From Salipaludibacillus daqingensis (GTDB lineage: Bacteria; Bacillota; Bacilli; Bacillales; Salisediminibacteriaceae): a DNA stretch of 64,000 nucleotides. Below the pieces are notes generated by a model, which searched no databases, was not told the origin of the DNA, and saw only the letters and a list, made by a program, of their open reading frames with translations. This document shows positions 38,714-47,540 of the stretch, piece after piece (position 1 is the stretch's first letter; every line of letters starts with the position of its first letter). The DNA is taken from contig NZ_JARZHF010000003.1 of assembly GCF_029891575.1 (NCBI RefSeq), positions 124,001 through 188,000 on the forward strand. The letters are read 5' to 3'. Position numbers and translations under genes: made by a program.

Positions 38714-40747
38714 ATGTTTAACAATGCTTTTGGAACACTGCAAAAAGTCGGTCGTTCACTCATGCTTCCCGTCGCACTTTTACCAGCGGCTGGTATTTTG
38801 CTAGCTTTCGGTGATGCTATGCAAAACCCGGATATGATTGCAAGATTCGCCTTTTTAGACACAGCTTGGGTTGCCCTAATGGCAGAAATGATGCAAGAAG
38901 CTGGTGGTGTCATCTTTGGAAACTTAGCTCTCTTATTTGCCGTCGGTGTCGCAATCGGACTCTCTGGTGGTGACGGTGTAGCAGGTCTAGCCGCAATTAT
39001 TGGGTATTTGATCATGAACATGACAATGAGTGTCATCAGTGGTGTCCAGCCTGAAATGGTTGCTGACAACCCTGCTTTCGCCAACGTTTTAGGTATACCA
39101 ACCTTACAAACTGGGGTTTTCGGTGGTATTATTGCCGGTCTTCTCGGGGCTTACATGTACAATAAATATTACAACATTGAATTACCATCTTATTTAGGAT
39201 TCTTTGCTGGAAAACGTTTCGTACCAATTGTAACAGCCGCTTCTGCGATTCTTATTGGTGTTGCAATGAATTTCTTATGGCCGTTCGCTCAAGATGGGTT
39301 GAACACATTCTCTGTTTTCATGACAGAATCAAACCGTACATTAGCAACATTTATTTTCGGTGTTATTGAACGTGCCTTAATTCCGTTTGGTTTACACCAT
39401 ATTTTCTATTCTCCATTCTGGTTTGAATTTGGTTCTTATACAAATGCTGCTGGAGATGTTATTCGAGGAGATCAACAAATCTTCTTCAACCAAATTCGCG
39501 ATGGTGCGGAATTAACTGCTGGTGCTTTCATGACTGGTAAATTCCCATTCATGATGTTTGGTCTTCCAGCTGCTGCATTAGCTATCTATCACTGTGCTCG
39601 CCCTGATCAGAAGAAACTTGTTGCAGGTATCATGGGTTCTGCTGCATTAACTTCTTTCTTAACAGGGATCACAGAACCAATTGAATTTAGTTTCTTGTTT
39701 GTTGCTCCACTATTGTTCGCAGTACACACGATTTTTGCCGGACTATCATTTATGACAATGCATTTATTAGACGTTCAAATCGGAATGACGTTCTCAGGTG
39801 GGGTTATTGACTTCTTCCTATACGGTATCTTACCTGGCCGAACAGAATGGTGGCTCGTCATACCAGTTGGTCTCGTCTTTGCGGTCATTTACTACTTCGG
39901 TTTCCGCTTTGCTATTACAAAGTTCAACTTAATGACTCCAGGTCGTGAAGAAGCGAATGGAGACGATGAGCAAGCTGGAAACAAAAAAGCTGGAAACACA
40001 GAACTTCCATTCGAAGTACTAAAAGCCTTTGGTGGAAAAGAGAACTTAACATACCTTGACGCTTGTATCACTCGTCTACGTATTAGTGTAGAAGATGTTT
40101 CTAAAGTAGATAAAGATCGTTTGAAGAAACTCGGTGCATCAGGTGTCATGCAAATTGACAAAAACATTCAAGCAATCTTTGGACCACGTTCTGAAACAAT
40201 CAAAGGACAAATGGAAGATATTATTAAAGGTAAAACACCTATTCCTGAAGAAGAAGGAGCAAATGAAACTCAAGCTCCTGTTGTTAGCAACATCGCAGTA
40301 TCTATGCCTTTAAAAGGGGACATCAAACCTCTTTCTGAAGTACCAGACAAGATGTTTGCAGAAAAAATGATGGGTGATGGATTTGCAATCGATCCAGCAG
40401 ACGGTAAGGTTGTTTCTCCTGTTGATGGAAAAATTGTTAACCTATTCGCAACAAAACACGCTATCGGTATCGAAGCTGAAGACGGAACTGAAATCTTGAT
40501 TCACGTCGGAATTGACACAGTAAACTTAAAAGGCGAAGGTTTTGAAGCTCATGTTGCACAAGGGGACACAGTTACAATTGGTCAACCTCTTCTAACATTT
40601 GATCTCGATGCTATTCGCGAAAAAGCTCCATCTGTTATCACGCCAGTTATCTTCACTAATTTAAGCGAAGAACAATCTGTCAAGATTGAAAAAGCTGGAC
40701 GTACAAATACTGGCGAAACGGATCGCATTCGTATCGTTAAAAAATAA
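38714..40747 (+). CDS. ptsG: PTS glucose-specific EIICBA
   Basis: 677-aa permease of the glucose phosphotransferase system. The EIIC membrane domain covers about residues 1-400 with GITEPIEF as substrate-site motif. EIIB lies at about 430-510 with the phospho-Cys in DACITRLR. EIIA lies at about 535-677 with the phospho-His in LIHVGIDTV. The C-B-A order is that of Bacillus PtsG. It imports and phosphorylates glucose and signals glucose supply to GlcT. AGGAGG precedes the ATG at 38714. Own terminator at 40828. Confidence 0.95.
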   Translation: MFNNAFGTLQKVGRSLMLPVALLPAAGILLAFGDAMQNPDMIARFAFLDTAWVALMAEMMQEAGGVIFGNLALLFAVGVAIGLSGGDGVAGLAAIIGYLIMNMTMSVISGVQPEMVADNPAFANVLGIPTLQTGVFGGIIAGLLGAYMYNKYYNIELPSYLGFFAGKRFVPIVTAASAILIGVAMNFLWPFAQDGLNTFSVFMTESNRTLATFIFGVIERALIPFGLHHIFYSPFWFEFGSYTNAAGDVIRGDQQIFFNQIRDGAELTAGAFMTGKFPFMMFGLPAAALAIYHCARPDQKKLVAGIMGSAALTSFLTGITEPIEFSFLFVAPLLFAVHTIFAGLSFMTMHLLDVQIGMTFSGGVIDFFLYGILPGRTEWWLVIPVGLVFAVIYYFGFRFAITKFNLMTPGREEANGDDEQAGNKKAGNTELPFEVLKAFGGKENLTYLDACITRLRISVEDVSKVDKDRLKKLGASGVMQIDKNIQAIFGPRSETIKGQMEDIIKGKTPIPEEEGANETQAPVVSNIAVSMPLKGDIKPLSEVPDKMFAEKMMGDGFAIDPADGKVVSPVDGKIVNLFATKHAIGIEAEDGTEILIHVGIDTVNLKGEGFEAHVAQGDTVTIGQPLLTFDLDAIREKAPSVITPVIFTNLSEEQSVKIEKAGRTNTGETDRIRIVKK

Positions 40748-40827
40748 GGAAATTGGGAAACGCGACGTTGAATATTTAAATGTGAATTTTGATGTTGAAG
40801 TTGTTTCCGTAAAAAAGTAATATAATT

Positions 40828-40857
40828 AATCCCGCCAGAAGTAACTTTGGCGGGATT
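40828..40857 (+). terminator. terminator of ptsG
   Basis: Perfect 10-bp stem AATCCCGCCA/TGGCGGGATT with a 10-nt loop, then TTTTTTG. Confidence 0.9.
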
Positions 40858-40895
40858 TTTTTGTGGTCATTTTACAAAGGTAGGTTGGAAAAAGG

Positions 40896-41175
40896 TTTTA
40901 GAGGGCACTAGTCGGTTGCTCTAATGCCCATTGGTTTGCCAAATTACTCTTTTAGGGTCACTAGTCGGTTGCTCTAATGCCCTTTGGTTTGCCAAATTGC
41001 TCTTTTAGGGGCACTAGTCGATTGCTCTAATGCCCTTTCTTTTGCCAAATTACTCTTTTAGGGTCACTAGTCGGTTGCTCTAATACCCTTTCTTTTGCCA
41101 AATTACTCTTTTAGGGTCACTAGTCGGTTGCTCTAATACCCTTTCTTTTGCCAAATTACTCTTTTAGGGTCACTA
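40896..41175 (+). repeat. 53-bp tandem repeat array, five copies plus a partial
   Basis: CACTAG recurs at 40906, 40959, 41012, 41065 and 41118, and a truncated sixth unit begins at 41171; spacing is exactly 53 bp each time. Units are 90 percent or more alike, with the core GGGTCACTAGTCGGTTGCTC and the connecting TTTGCCAAATTACTC. There are no unique spacers, so it is not CRISPR. The bases that flank the core vary in a paired way (GGGC/GCCC versus GGGT/ACCC). Confidence 0.95.
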
Positions 41176-41234
41176 TTTACTCAGAGCACTAACAAACCAT
41201 TTAGAGATAGCTAGACTCCCAATAAATAACAATA

Positions 41235-41263
41235 AAAAAGCGCCTCCCGTAGGAGACGCTTTT
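41235..41263 (-). terminator. terminator of hpf
   Basis: Minus strand stem AAAAGCG-T-CTCC / GGAG-G-CGCTTTT followed by TTTATTG, 14 bp after the stop. Confidence 0.85.
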
Positions 41264-41276
41264 ATTATTAGTCGGT

Positions 41277-41825
41277 TTATTCTGGTTCGATTAAACCGTA
41301 ACGTCCATCTTTACGCTTGTAAACCACATTTGTAAACCCGTTTACTGCATTGGAGAATACAAAGAAGTTATGTCCAAGCATGTCCATTTGTAAAATAGCT
41401 TCTTCGGCATCCATCGGTTTCAGATCAAAGCGTTTTGTACGAACAACTTCAATGTCATCATCCGCTGGTTCTTCTTCCGCTAATGGTTCTAGTTCATTTT
41501 TAAACATATACTTTAAGCTATCTTCACCACGGAACTTACGATTCACTTTCGTTTTATGTTTACGAATTTGTCTTTCTAGCTTTTCAATAACAAGATCAAT
41601 TGCCGCATACATGTCTGTATGCTTTTCTTCAGCACGTAATAATAATTTAGGCATTGGAATAGTAATTTCTACTTTTTGATCGTTGTTTAGTACGCTCATC
41701 TTTACGTGTACATCAGATGAAGGAACCGTATCAAAATACTTTTCGAGTTTTCCTACCTTTTTTTCTACATAATCTTTCAATGATGGAGTAATATCTAGGT
41801 TTTCGCCACGAATATTAAAATTCAT
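41277..41825 (-). CDS. hpf: long-form ribosome hibernation promoting factor
   Basis: 182-aa protein. The N-terminal RaiA/HPF domain (about 1-100; FNIRGENLDITPSLKDYVE) binds in the 30S decoding area. The C-terminal dimerisation domain (about 125-182; RTKRFDLKPMDAEEAILQM) joins two ribosomes into a 100S dimer. The protein protects idle ribosomes in stationary phase and stress. GGAGG and a clear ATG at 41825 define the start. Overlapping sigma-B and sigma-H type promoters lie right upstream. Confidence 0.95.
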   Translation of the reverse strand: MNFNIRGENLDITPSLKDYVEKKVGKLEKYFDTVPSSDVHVKMSVLNNDQKVEITIPMPKLLLRAEEKHTDMYAAIDLVIEKLERQIRKHKTKVNRKFRGEDSLKYMFKNELEPLAEEEPADDDIEVVRTKRFDLKPMDAEEAILQMDMLGHNFFVFSNAVNGFTNVVYKRKDGRYGLIEPE

Positions 41826-41858
41826 AAGCAAATTCCTCCTTTCGGTTATGTATGTAAT

Positions 41859-41892
41859 ATTCCACATACCCTGTTTATATTCCTGCTAAAAC
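41859..41892 (-). promoter_or_regulatory. overlapping sigma-H and sigma-B promoters of hpf
   Basis: Sigma-H: GCAGGAATA, 12 nt, GTGGAAT on the minus strand, a full match to RnAGGAwWW-N11/12-RnnGAAT (41859-41886). Sigma-B: GTTTTA, 15 nt, GGGTAT (41866-41892). B. subtilis yvyD is known to be driven by both factors. Confidence 0.7.
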
Positions 41893-42304
41893 ATAAATAA
41901 ACTTTGCAAATTTAATCGAAAAAAGTCATTTATATAATAGACATCCGTAAAACGTCTATTTTTTAGCAAAAATAAAGAGATTGTGGTCTTAACCGCCTTA
42001 TGATTATTTTATCCATAACAGATTCATCACATTCAAATAAGAAAATCCCGTTCCCCACTATTTGGAAACGGGTTGTATTTCAAAAGTCTACTTTCTTATG
42101 TGGGTTTCATGTAAGTTATGAATTTAATACTCATTTAGTGGTATATTCTATTATGAAGCTTATGTTACTCAAACGCAAATGAATGGTGAACTTTGCTAAC
42201 ATAACATAAAATAAATATGCCTATTTTTCTAGACTTATCTCAAAGCTATTGAAGCAATCAATGTTTACTAAACTTGTTTTTTATAGTATTTCAATAAAGC
42301 TTCA
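41893..42304. other. intergenic region hpf-cspB
   Basis: No gene seen. A hairpin CCCGTT-CC/GG-AAACGGG at 42047-42072, followed on the minus strand by GATTTTCTTATTTG, is a possible distal terminator for cspB. Confidence 0.4.
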
Positions 42305-42502
42305 TTATACTTTAACGACATTTGCTGCTTGCGGTCCTCTAGTGCCCTCTACAATTTCAAACTGAACTTCTTGACCTTCGTCTAATGTTTTATAACCTTC
42401 TTGGTCTATGGCTGAGTAATGAACAAAAACGTCATCTCCATCCTCTCTTTCAATAAAACCAAAACCTTTTTCTGCGTTAAACCATTTCACTTTTCCTTGC
42501 AT
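42305..42502 (-). CDS. cspB: cold-shock protein, CspB type
   Basis: 65-aa single OB-fold domain. RNP1 is KGFGFI and RNP2 is VFVHY, so nucleic-acid binding residues are in place. It binds single-stranded RNA and DNA as a chaperone in cold or growth transitions. The length is standard. Among Bacillus paralogues (cspB, cspC, cspD) the exact match is uncertain, so the symbol is tentative. A near-consensus sigma-A promoter lies 57-85 bp upstream. Confidence 0.93.
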   Translation of the reverse strand: MQGKVKWFNAEKGFGFIEREDGDDVFVHYSAIDQEGYKTLDEGQEVQFEIVEGTRGPQAANVVKV

Positions 42503-42558
42503 ATTCTTAACACAATCCTTTCGTTAAAAATCTGTAGTGTAAAGCGACCTACACCTCA

Positions 42559-42587
42559 AATATAACAAGGGTTAAAGTGTTCGTCAA
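42559..42587 (-). promoter_or_regulatory. sigma-A promoter of cspB
   Basis: Minus strand TTGACG, exactly 17 nt, TATATT. The leader would be about 50 nt, short for a cold-shock gene. Confidence 0.75.
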
Positions 42588-43189
42588 ACGATTTCAGACT
42601 GATTATTTCGACAATTCACCAAAATCCTATGAATACAGCAATGATAACGCATACCTTTTTTCGTCAAACATTATTAAAAATCGTCAATAAGTGCAATAAT
42701 AATTATTAAATAGGTCTAAAGGCTTATTGAATAGCCCTAGGATATTCAATAAAATACTAATATAGTAATCAAATGGTTGCTATTGTTTCACCAACTTAAT
42801 TCCATTTTCCTCGATTGTTAAACGAGCCTTCCTTAGACTTCTTTCCTTCAGCATGTTTCTCGTTTACATATACTTCATTCTCGGCGATTGTTTCATACAT
42901 ACGCCTTTGTGTTCAGCAAAATTATTCAACTAAACCACTTCCTCTGCTATCTATTGCTCACTATTACACATAGTTTGAGTTTTATATGGAGAAAGTTATC
43001 TACGTAAGGTGTTGAACACACGCTCGTCATGAATAAGGCTATAGATAAATGATGTTCATCTCTTTTTGCCTTATTTTCATGATTTTATCGTGTTTCAAGA
43101 AGGAGGTTAGTACCACAACATTAACGATTTACAATGAAGCTTACAAAGACGTAAACCAATACTTACTATTCGAAGGAGTGAACATTAAA
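42588..43189. other. intergenic region cspB-ssb
   Basis: About 600 bp with no convincing gene. An inverted repeat ATTGAATA/TATTCAAT sits at 42726-42750. An open frame reaches from 43049 into the ssb gene, but its first 47 codons show no SSB similarity. Confidence 0.45.
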
Positions 43190-43678
43190 ATGTTAAATCA
43201 ATTTACGTTAATAGGACGTATGGCGAAAAGTCCACAATTGCAGACAACCAAAGACGGGACAAACTTTATTCGATTCACTTTAGCCGTTCGTCGGACTTTT
43301 AAAAACCAAGCTGGAAACTATGATACAGATTTTATTCAACTAGTAGCTTGGAATAAACTAGCTGAAACGATTGCTGATTACTGCACGAAAGGATCACTAA
43401 TCTCTTGTAACGGTAGAATTCAAATGAGGTCATTTGAGTTAGATAACCAAAAGCGATTAACGGTTCCTGATGTGATTGCGGAAACAGTTACTTTTTTGCT
43501 ATTAAAGAAGATTGAAAGCCATGAGCAAAGTGTTCATATTCCACAAAAACCAGCTACTTCTAGTGAACAACCTTCGCACATGAATTCTCACAATGAGACC
43601 CACCCTTCACCACCAACACCTGCCCCACCAATTATAAATCAAGATCAAAACATATCAGATAATCCAGCTCAACCTTAA
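43190..43678 (+). CDS. single-stranded DNA-binding protein, SsbB-like paralogue
   Basis: 162-aa protein with an OB-fold SSB domain at about residues 1-105 (MLNQFTLIGRM, FIRFTLAVRR, DFIQLVAWNKLAE). The tail is Pro/Asn-rich and ends in NPAQP; it lacks the acidic DDDIPF-type tip that recruits repair partners in the main SSB. This points to an accessory SSB, like SsbB used in competence, although no ComK boxes were recognised upstream. ATG at 43190 has AAGGAG 12 bases upstream, a slightly long spacing. Confidence 0.85.
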   Translation: MLNQFTLIGRMAKSPQLQTTKDGTNFIRFTLAVRRTFKNQAGNYDTDFIQLVAWNKLAETIADYCTKGSLISCNGRIQMRSFELDNQKRLTVPDVIAETVTFLLLKKIESHEQSVHIPQKPATSSEQPSHMNSHNETHPSPPTPAPPIINQDQNISDNPAQP

Positions 43679-43718
43679 TCAACTTCATAATTAACGTATG
43701 AACAGGAGGGTTATGTTA

Positions 43719-43958
43719 ATGAAAGAAATTGATTTATTAAAGGTTATCATTCATAAGATCGTTTCCATCGAAAAAAAGATGATAAAGCAAGACGATCTTG
43801 AAGACCATTTATTTGAACAAGAGGAATATCTCAAAAACATTGAGAAAAGGCTGAAAGAAATGAAAATTAACATGGAAATTAAGCATATGGAAAATATCAA
43901 CTCAGATGACATGTTGCTTCGGTCCATCCTTGAAAGCAAAGAGGTTCAATATAAATAA
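43719..43958 (+). CDS. small coiled-coil protein of unknown function
   Basis: 79-aa charged protein, mostly one long helix (residues 1-60) with heptad-like spacing, no signal and no membrane segment. AGGAGG sits nine bases before the ATG at 43719. It follows the SSB paralogue by 40 bp in the same direction, so the two may form one transcript. I do not recognise a family. Confidence 0.6.
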   Translation: MKEIDLLKVIIHKIVSIEKKMIKQDDLEDHLFEQEEYLKNIEKRLKEMKINMEIKHMENINSDDMLLRSILESKEVQYK

Positions 43959-44069
43959 CTCCAGAAAAAAGCAGGGTTGCCATTGACTCAAATGATAACT
44001 CTGCTCTGCCCTTATTCAAATAAACTTGAGCGCCCACTCATAGGATAAAACACAAGCTTACTATATACT

Positions 44070-45032
44070 TTATTTCGTCGTTTCTGACACCACTAACGTC
44101 ATATCCCCATTCATTTCATAGTGGTCTACATGAGATGGCACAATAAAATGATCTCCTTTTTTCACTAAATGTACCGACTCCTCCGTTTGGATTTGTCCCG
44201 CACCATCGATCACACTCACAAGCTGATAAGAATGATTCATTCGACGAAGCGTTCCTACTTGTTTTTCTAACGTCCACCTATGCACCGTAAAGTAATTTTC
44301 TTTTATTAATCGTTCTATTGTTAATCCTTCCTCTTCCCATATAGGTCGGTCTAATAAGGCATCGCGATGTGGAACCATCGAGCATGCAATCGAGTCTTCA
44401 ATATGTAACTCTCGCATTTCTCCGTCTTGTCCAGGACGATCATAGTCATAAAAGCGATAAGTAATGTCTGAGCTTTGCTGTATTTCTAGAAGCAATACAC
44501 CACTACCTATCGCATGAACCGTTCCACTCGGTACATAAACGAAGTTACCTACTTCCACCGGAACCCGCAAAAATAAGTCTTCCCATTTATGATTATTTAC
44601 GAGTTTTTCTAATTCTTCTCTTGATGACGCTGTATGTCCAAGAACGAGTTCCGCTCCTGGATCACTATCTAAAATGTACCAACATTCGGTTTTTCCAAAA
44701 TCATAACCTTCTTTGTCTTTTGCGTATTGATCATCAGGGTGTACTTGAACTGATAAATCATCTTGTGCATCAATAATTTTGACGAGTAGTGGAAACTCCT
44801 CACCTTTTTCGTTAGCAAAAAGGTCGCGGTGTTGTTCCCACAATTGCCGAACAGTTTTTCCTTTAAATGGACCATTAGCAACGGTATTCGATCCATTTTC
44901 ATGTCCAGAAATGCCCCAACACTCTCCCGTTTGTTCACTAGGAATATCATAACCAAACATCGATTTAAGTTTGGTACCACCCCAAATTTTTTCTTTTAAT
45001 ACTGGTTCTAATAATAAAATATCTTTCGTCAT
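44070..45032 (-). CDS. manA: mannose-6-phosphate isomerase, class I
   Basis: 320-aa cupin-fold zinc enzyme that interconverts mannose-6-P and fructose-6-P. Typical segments are the N-terminal KEKIWGGTKLK, ECWGISGHE, the metal-binding QVHPDDQYA, and TVHAIGSGVLLLEIQQ. The ATG at 45032 is seven bases from GAGG; an ATG two codons earlier is too close. Several paralogues (manA, pmi/yvyI, gmuF) exist in Bacillus, and which one this is cannot be told here. A 400-bp gap with palindromes separates it from the divergent GH13 gene. Confidence 0.93.
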   Translation of the reverse strand: MTKDILLLEPVLKEKIWGGTKLKSMFGYDIPSEQTGECWGISGHENGSNTVANGPFKGKTVRQLWEQHRDLFANEKGEEFPLLVKIIDAQDDLSVQVHPDDQYAKDKEGYDFGKTECWYILDSDPGAELVLGHTASSREELEKLVNNHKWEDLFLRVPVEVGNFVYVPSGTVHAIGSGVLLLEIQQSSDITYRFYDYDRPGQDGEMRELHIEDSIACSMVPHRDALLDRPIWEEEGLTIERLIKENYFTVHRWTLEKQVGTLRRMNHSYQLVSVIDGAGQIQTEESVHLVKKGDHFIVPSHVDHYEMNGDMTLVVSETTK

Positions 45033-45085
45033 ATTCATTCCTCATTTCAAGTTTTTTAAGAAAAGCAAGTCTGATAATTGGTTAC

Positions 45086-45151
45086 CTTGTTTCCATGTAT
45101 GTAGCACGATCACATAATTATGAAAACGAATGTACCATGCAAGGAAACATG
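45086..45151. other. imperfect long inverted repeat
   Basis: Arm CTTGTTTCCATGTATGTA at 45086-45103 and its near complement at 45131-45151 share the core TGTTTCC/GGAAACA with 30 nt between. It may be a terminator-like fold or a regulator site. Confidence 0.35.
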
Positions 45152-45215
45152 GACACGCTTTCATGAGAATGCTATACTAAATGTATTGTAAAGTTCTTTT
45201 TTTATTAGCATTAGC

Positions 45216-45227
45216 GCAAACGTTTGC
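45216..45227. promoter_or_regulatory. LacI-family operator palindrome
   Basis: GCAAACGTTTGC is a perfect 12-bp palindrome with central CG, the form bound by MalR-type and CcpA-type LacI-family repressors. It is 219 bp upstream of the GH13 start. No LacI-type gene is in the window. Confidence 0.65.
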
Positions 45228-45445
45228 ACTTTGTCTGTCTTAACAAAAGGACGTTTGTTGTTACTCGAACGAGAGTGTTCTCACCGTTCGTTTACTGACG
45301 TTGGACATGAGCTTTCATTTCATCAAAGCTCTGTTCATAGATAATACTTTGTCTTTATTTTAGCGGTGTTTACAAAGATATTCAATAAAATATCAAAGCT
45401 TACAAGCAAAAAAGTCGGGGGCTTATCCCTGAAGGAGGATTATTC

Positions 45446-47218
45446 ATGTTATTAGAAGCTATTTATCATCAACCAAAGTCTCAGTACGCCTATGCCTATG
45501 ATCAGGAAACATTGCACATCCGCGTACGTACGAAACGAGGAGATATGGATCACGTTTCCGTTGTTTGGGGAGATAAGTACAATTTTGTCCCTGAAGAAAT
45601 TACGACAACAAAAATGGAAGTTTTCGCAAAAGACACGATGTTCGATTATTATCAAGTGGCTATTAAACCACCATTCCGCCGATTCGCCTATGCGTTTAAA
45701 TTTGAAAAAGGTGAACGCACTGTTTTTTGGAACGAGGTAGGTTTTACGGAAGATGAGATGAGTTCTTCAGGAGTTGGAATGCTTTGGTCACCATCAGGGA
45801 TGTTTGAATTCCCTTTCTTAAATCCAATTGACGTTCATACACCACCAGAGTGGGTTAAAAATGCTGTATTCTATCAGATCTTCCCTGAAAGATTTGCCAA
45901 CGGAGATCCTTCATTAAATCCAAAAAATGTGGAAGCGTGGACTCATGACGCCGTACCAACAAGAGATAATTTCTTTGGTGGTGATTTGCAAGGTGTCATT
46001 GATAATCTCGATTATTTAAAAGAGCTTGGGATTACGTGTATCTATTTCACACCATTTTTCGAAGCATTCTCCAATCACAAATACGATACGATCGATTATT
46101 TAAAAGTTGATCCGCAGTTTGGTGATAACAAAACAGCTAAAAAACTCGTAGATGAAGCGCACAAAAAAGGAATTCGCATCATGCTGGATGCTGTATTCAA
46201 CCATTCTGGTTTCTATTTCCCTCCTTTCCAAGATGTCTTGAAAAACGGAGAGAAATCCCGCTTCAAAGATTGGTTCCATGTAAAGGAATTTCCTTTGTCT
46301 ACTGACCCATTAAATTACGACACGTTCGGTTTTGTTCCAGAAATGCCAAAACTTAATACGGAAAATCGAGAAGTAAAAGCTTATTTACTTGAAGTAGCTC
46401 GTTACTGGGTAGAAGATATTGGCGTTGATGGTTGGAGACTTGACGTAGCTAACGAAGTAGACCATCGTTTCTGGCGTGAATTCCGTGACACGGTAAAACA
46501 AGCAAACCCAGAAGCATACATTCTAGGTGAAATTTGGCATAACTCAATGGCTTGGCTTGACGGTGATCAGTTTGATGCAGTGATGAACTATCCTGTAACA
46601 AACAGTATCCTCGACTTTTTCGTAAAAGATGAAATTGACGCTGAATCTTTTATGGGTCGCTTAGATGCGATGCAAATTGCTTATCCAAAGCAAGCAAATG
46701 AAGTAGCATTTAATTTATTAGATTCCCATGATACTCCGCGGCTTTTGCATATTGCTGCTGAAAACAAAGATCGCATGAAGTTAGCAGCATTGTTCCAACT
46801 GACATATATGGGAGCACCTTGTATTTATTATGGTGATGAAATTGGCATGACAGGTGGCGGAGACCCTGGTTGCCGTCAACCGATGATCTGGGAAAAAGAA
46901 CATCAAGATCACGAAATGTTCGAATTCTATAAACATCTCATTACGTTACGCAAAGATCATCCAGCGTTACAAGATGGTACATTCCGCTTTCTATCCGCTG
47001 AAAAGGATAACAAGTATGTCGCTTTCGAACGTAAAGATGAAGTTGACCGGTTCATTATTGTTATGAATGCAAGTGAGAAAAAACAAAAGATAGAGCTATC
47101 AGACATTTCGCAAGGCACGTTCCGTAAAGCTAATGGAACAGGCCGTCACGAAGTGAAAAATCGCAAACTTTCTCTTGAGGTCGAAGCTTTAAGTTCTGTG
47201 ATCTTAAAAGAAATGTAA
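45446..47218 (+). CDS. GH13 cyclomaltodextrinase / neopullulanase type alpha-glucosidase
   Basis: 590-aa cytosolic enzyme. A CBM34-like N-terminal domain (about 1-125) precedes the catalytic barrel. The four GH13 regions are seen: LDAVFNHSG, GWRLDVANE (Asp nucleophile), LGEIWHN (Glu acid/base) and LLDSHDTPR (third Asp). No signal peptide, so it degrades imported maltodextrins, cyclodextrins or pullulan fragments. A maltogenic amylase such as YvdF is the closest role. GAAGGAGG precedes the ATG. The upstream operator suggests maltose-dependent control. No transporter genes are adjacent. Confidence 0.9.
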   Translation: MLLEAIYHQPKSQYAYAYDQETLHIRVRTKRGDMDHVSVVWGDKYNFVPEEITTTKMEVFAKDTMFDYYQVAIKPPFRRFAYAFKFEKGERTVFWNEVGFTEDEMSSSGVGMLWSPSGMFEFPFLNPIDVHTPPEWVKNAVFYQIFPERFANGDPSLNPKNVEAWTHDAVPTRDNFFGGDLQGVIDNLDYLKELGITCIYFTPFFEAFSNHKYDTIDYLKVDPQFGDNKTAKKLVDEAHKKGIRIMLDAVFNHSGFYFPPFQDVLKNGEKSRFKDWFHVKEFPLSTDPLNYDTFGFVPEMPKLNTENREVKAYLLEVARYWVEDIGVDGWRLDVANEVDHRFWREFRDTVKQANPEAYILGEIWHNSMAWLDGDQFDAVMNYPVTNSILDFFVKDEIDAESFMGRLDAMQIAYPKQANEVAFNLLDSHDTPRLLHIAAENKDRMKLAALFQLTYMGAPCIYYGDEIGMTGGGDPGCRQPMIWEKEHQDHEMFEFYKHLITLRKDHPALQDGTFRFLSAEKDNKYVAFERKDEVDRFIIVMNASEKKQKIELSDISQGTFRKANGTGRHEVKNRKLSLEVEALSSVILKEM

Positions 47219-47380
47219 CAATAAATGGATGTAAATAGGTTGCTCATGGTTAGAACTGCAAGGATATAAAATGATTGTCATATTTAAAATAAAATTAATT
47301 TATTTCCATGTATAAGATCTTTTCCGATTGGGCATACTGTTTTTACACCCAACTTTATTAACCCTTATATTTGATATATA

Positions 47381-47427
47381 AACCCTTCGCCTGTCTTTAA
47401 CCCCTTTGTACAGGCGAGGGGTTTTTA
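47381..47427 (+). terminator. terminator of the GH13 gene
   Basis: Stem AACCC-T-TCGCCTGT / ACAGGCGA-G-GGGTT, then TTTATTGTC. It lies 160 bp beyond the stop. Confidence 0.78.
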
Positions 47428-47447
47428 TTGTCTTCACATAACAAGTA

Positions 47448-47487
47448 AAGCGTCAGCAAATGCTTATTTTAGCATTTGCTGACGCTT
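47448..47487 (-). terminator. terminator of the esterase gene
   Basis: Perfect 17-bp stem (AAGCGTCAGCAAATGCT and complement, 6-nt loop), 50 bp after the esterase stop. The T tract on the minus strand is short, TTTACTTGTT. Confidence 0.6.
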
Positions 47488-47540
47488 GTTCATAATTAGC
47501 TTGCCAAAAACATAGCAAAGAAAGTTCCATTATTTCGTAA

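Larger units (their letters stand above)
45033..45445. other. divergent regulatory region manA / cyclomaltodextrinase
   Basis: 413 bp without a gene. It contains a perfect operator palindrome at 45216, an imperfect inverted repeat at 45086/45151 and a hairpin GAGCTT/AAAGCTC near 45309-45331. Promoters must lie here but none is unambiguous. Confidence 0.45.

Noticed and set aside
40896-41175. CRISPR array
   Set aside because: Repeats are contiguous 53-mers with no unique spacers, and no cas gene is nearby.
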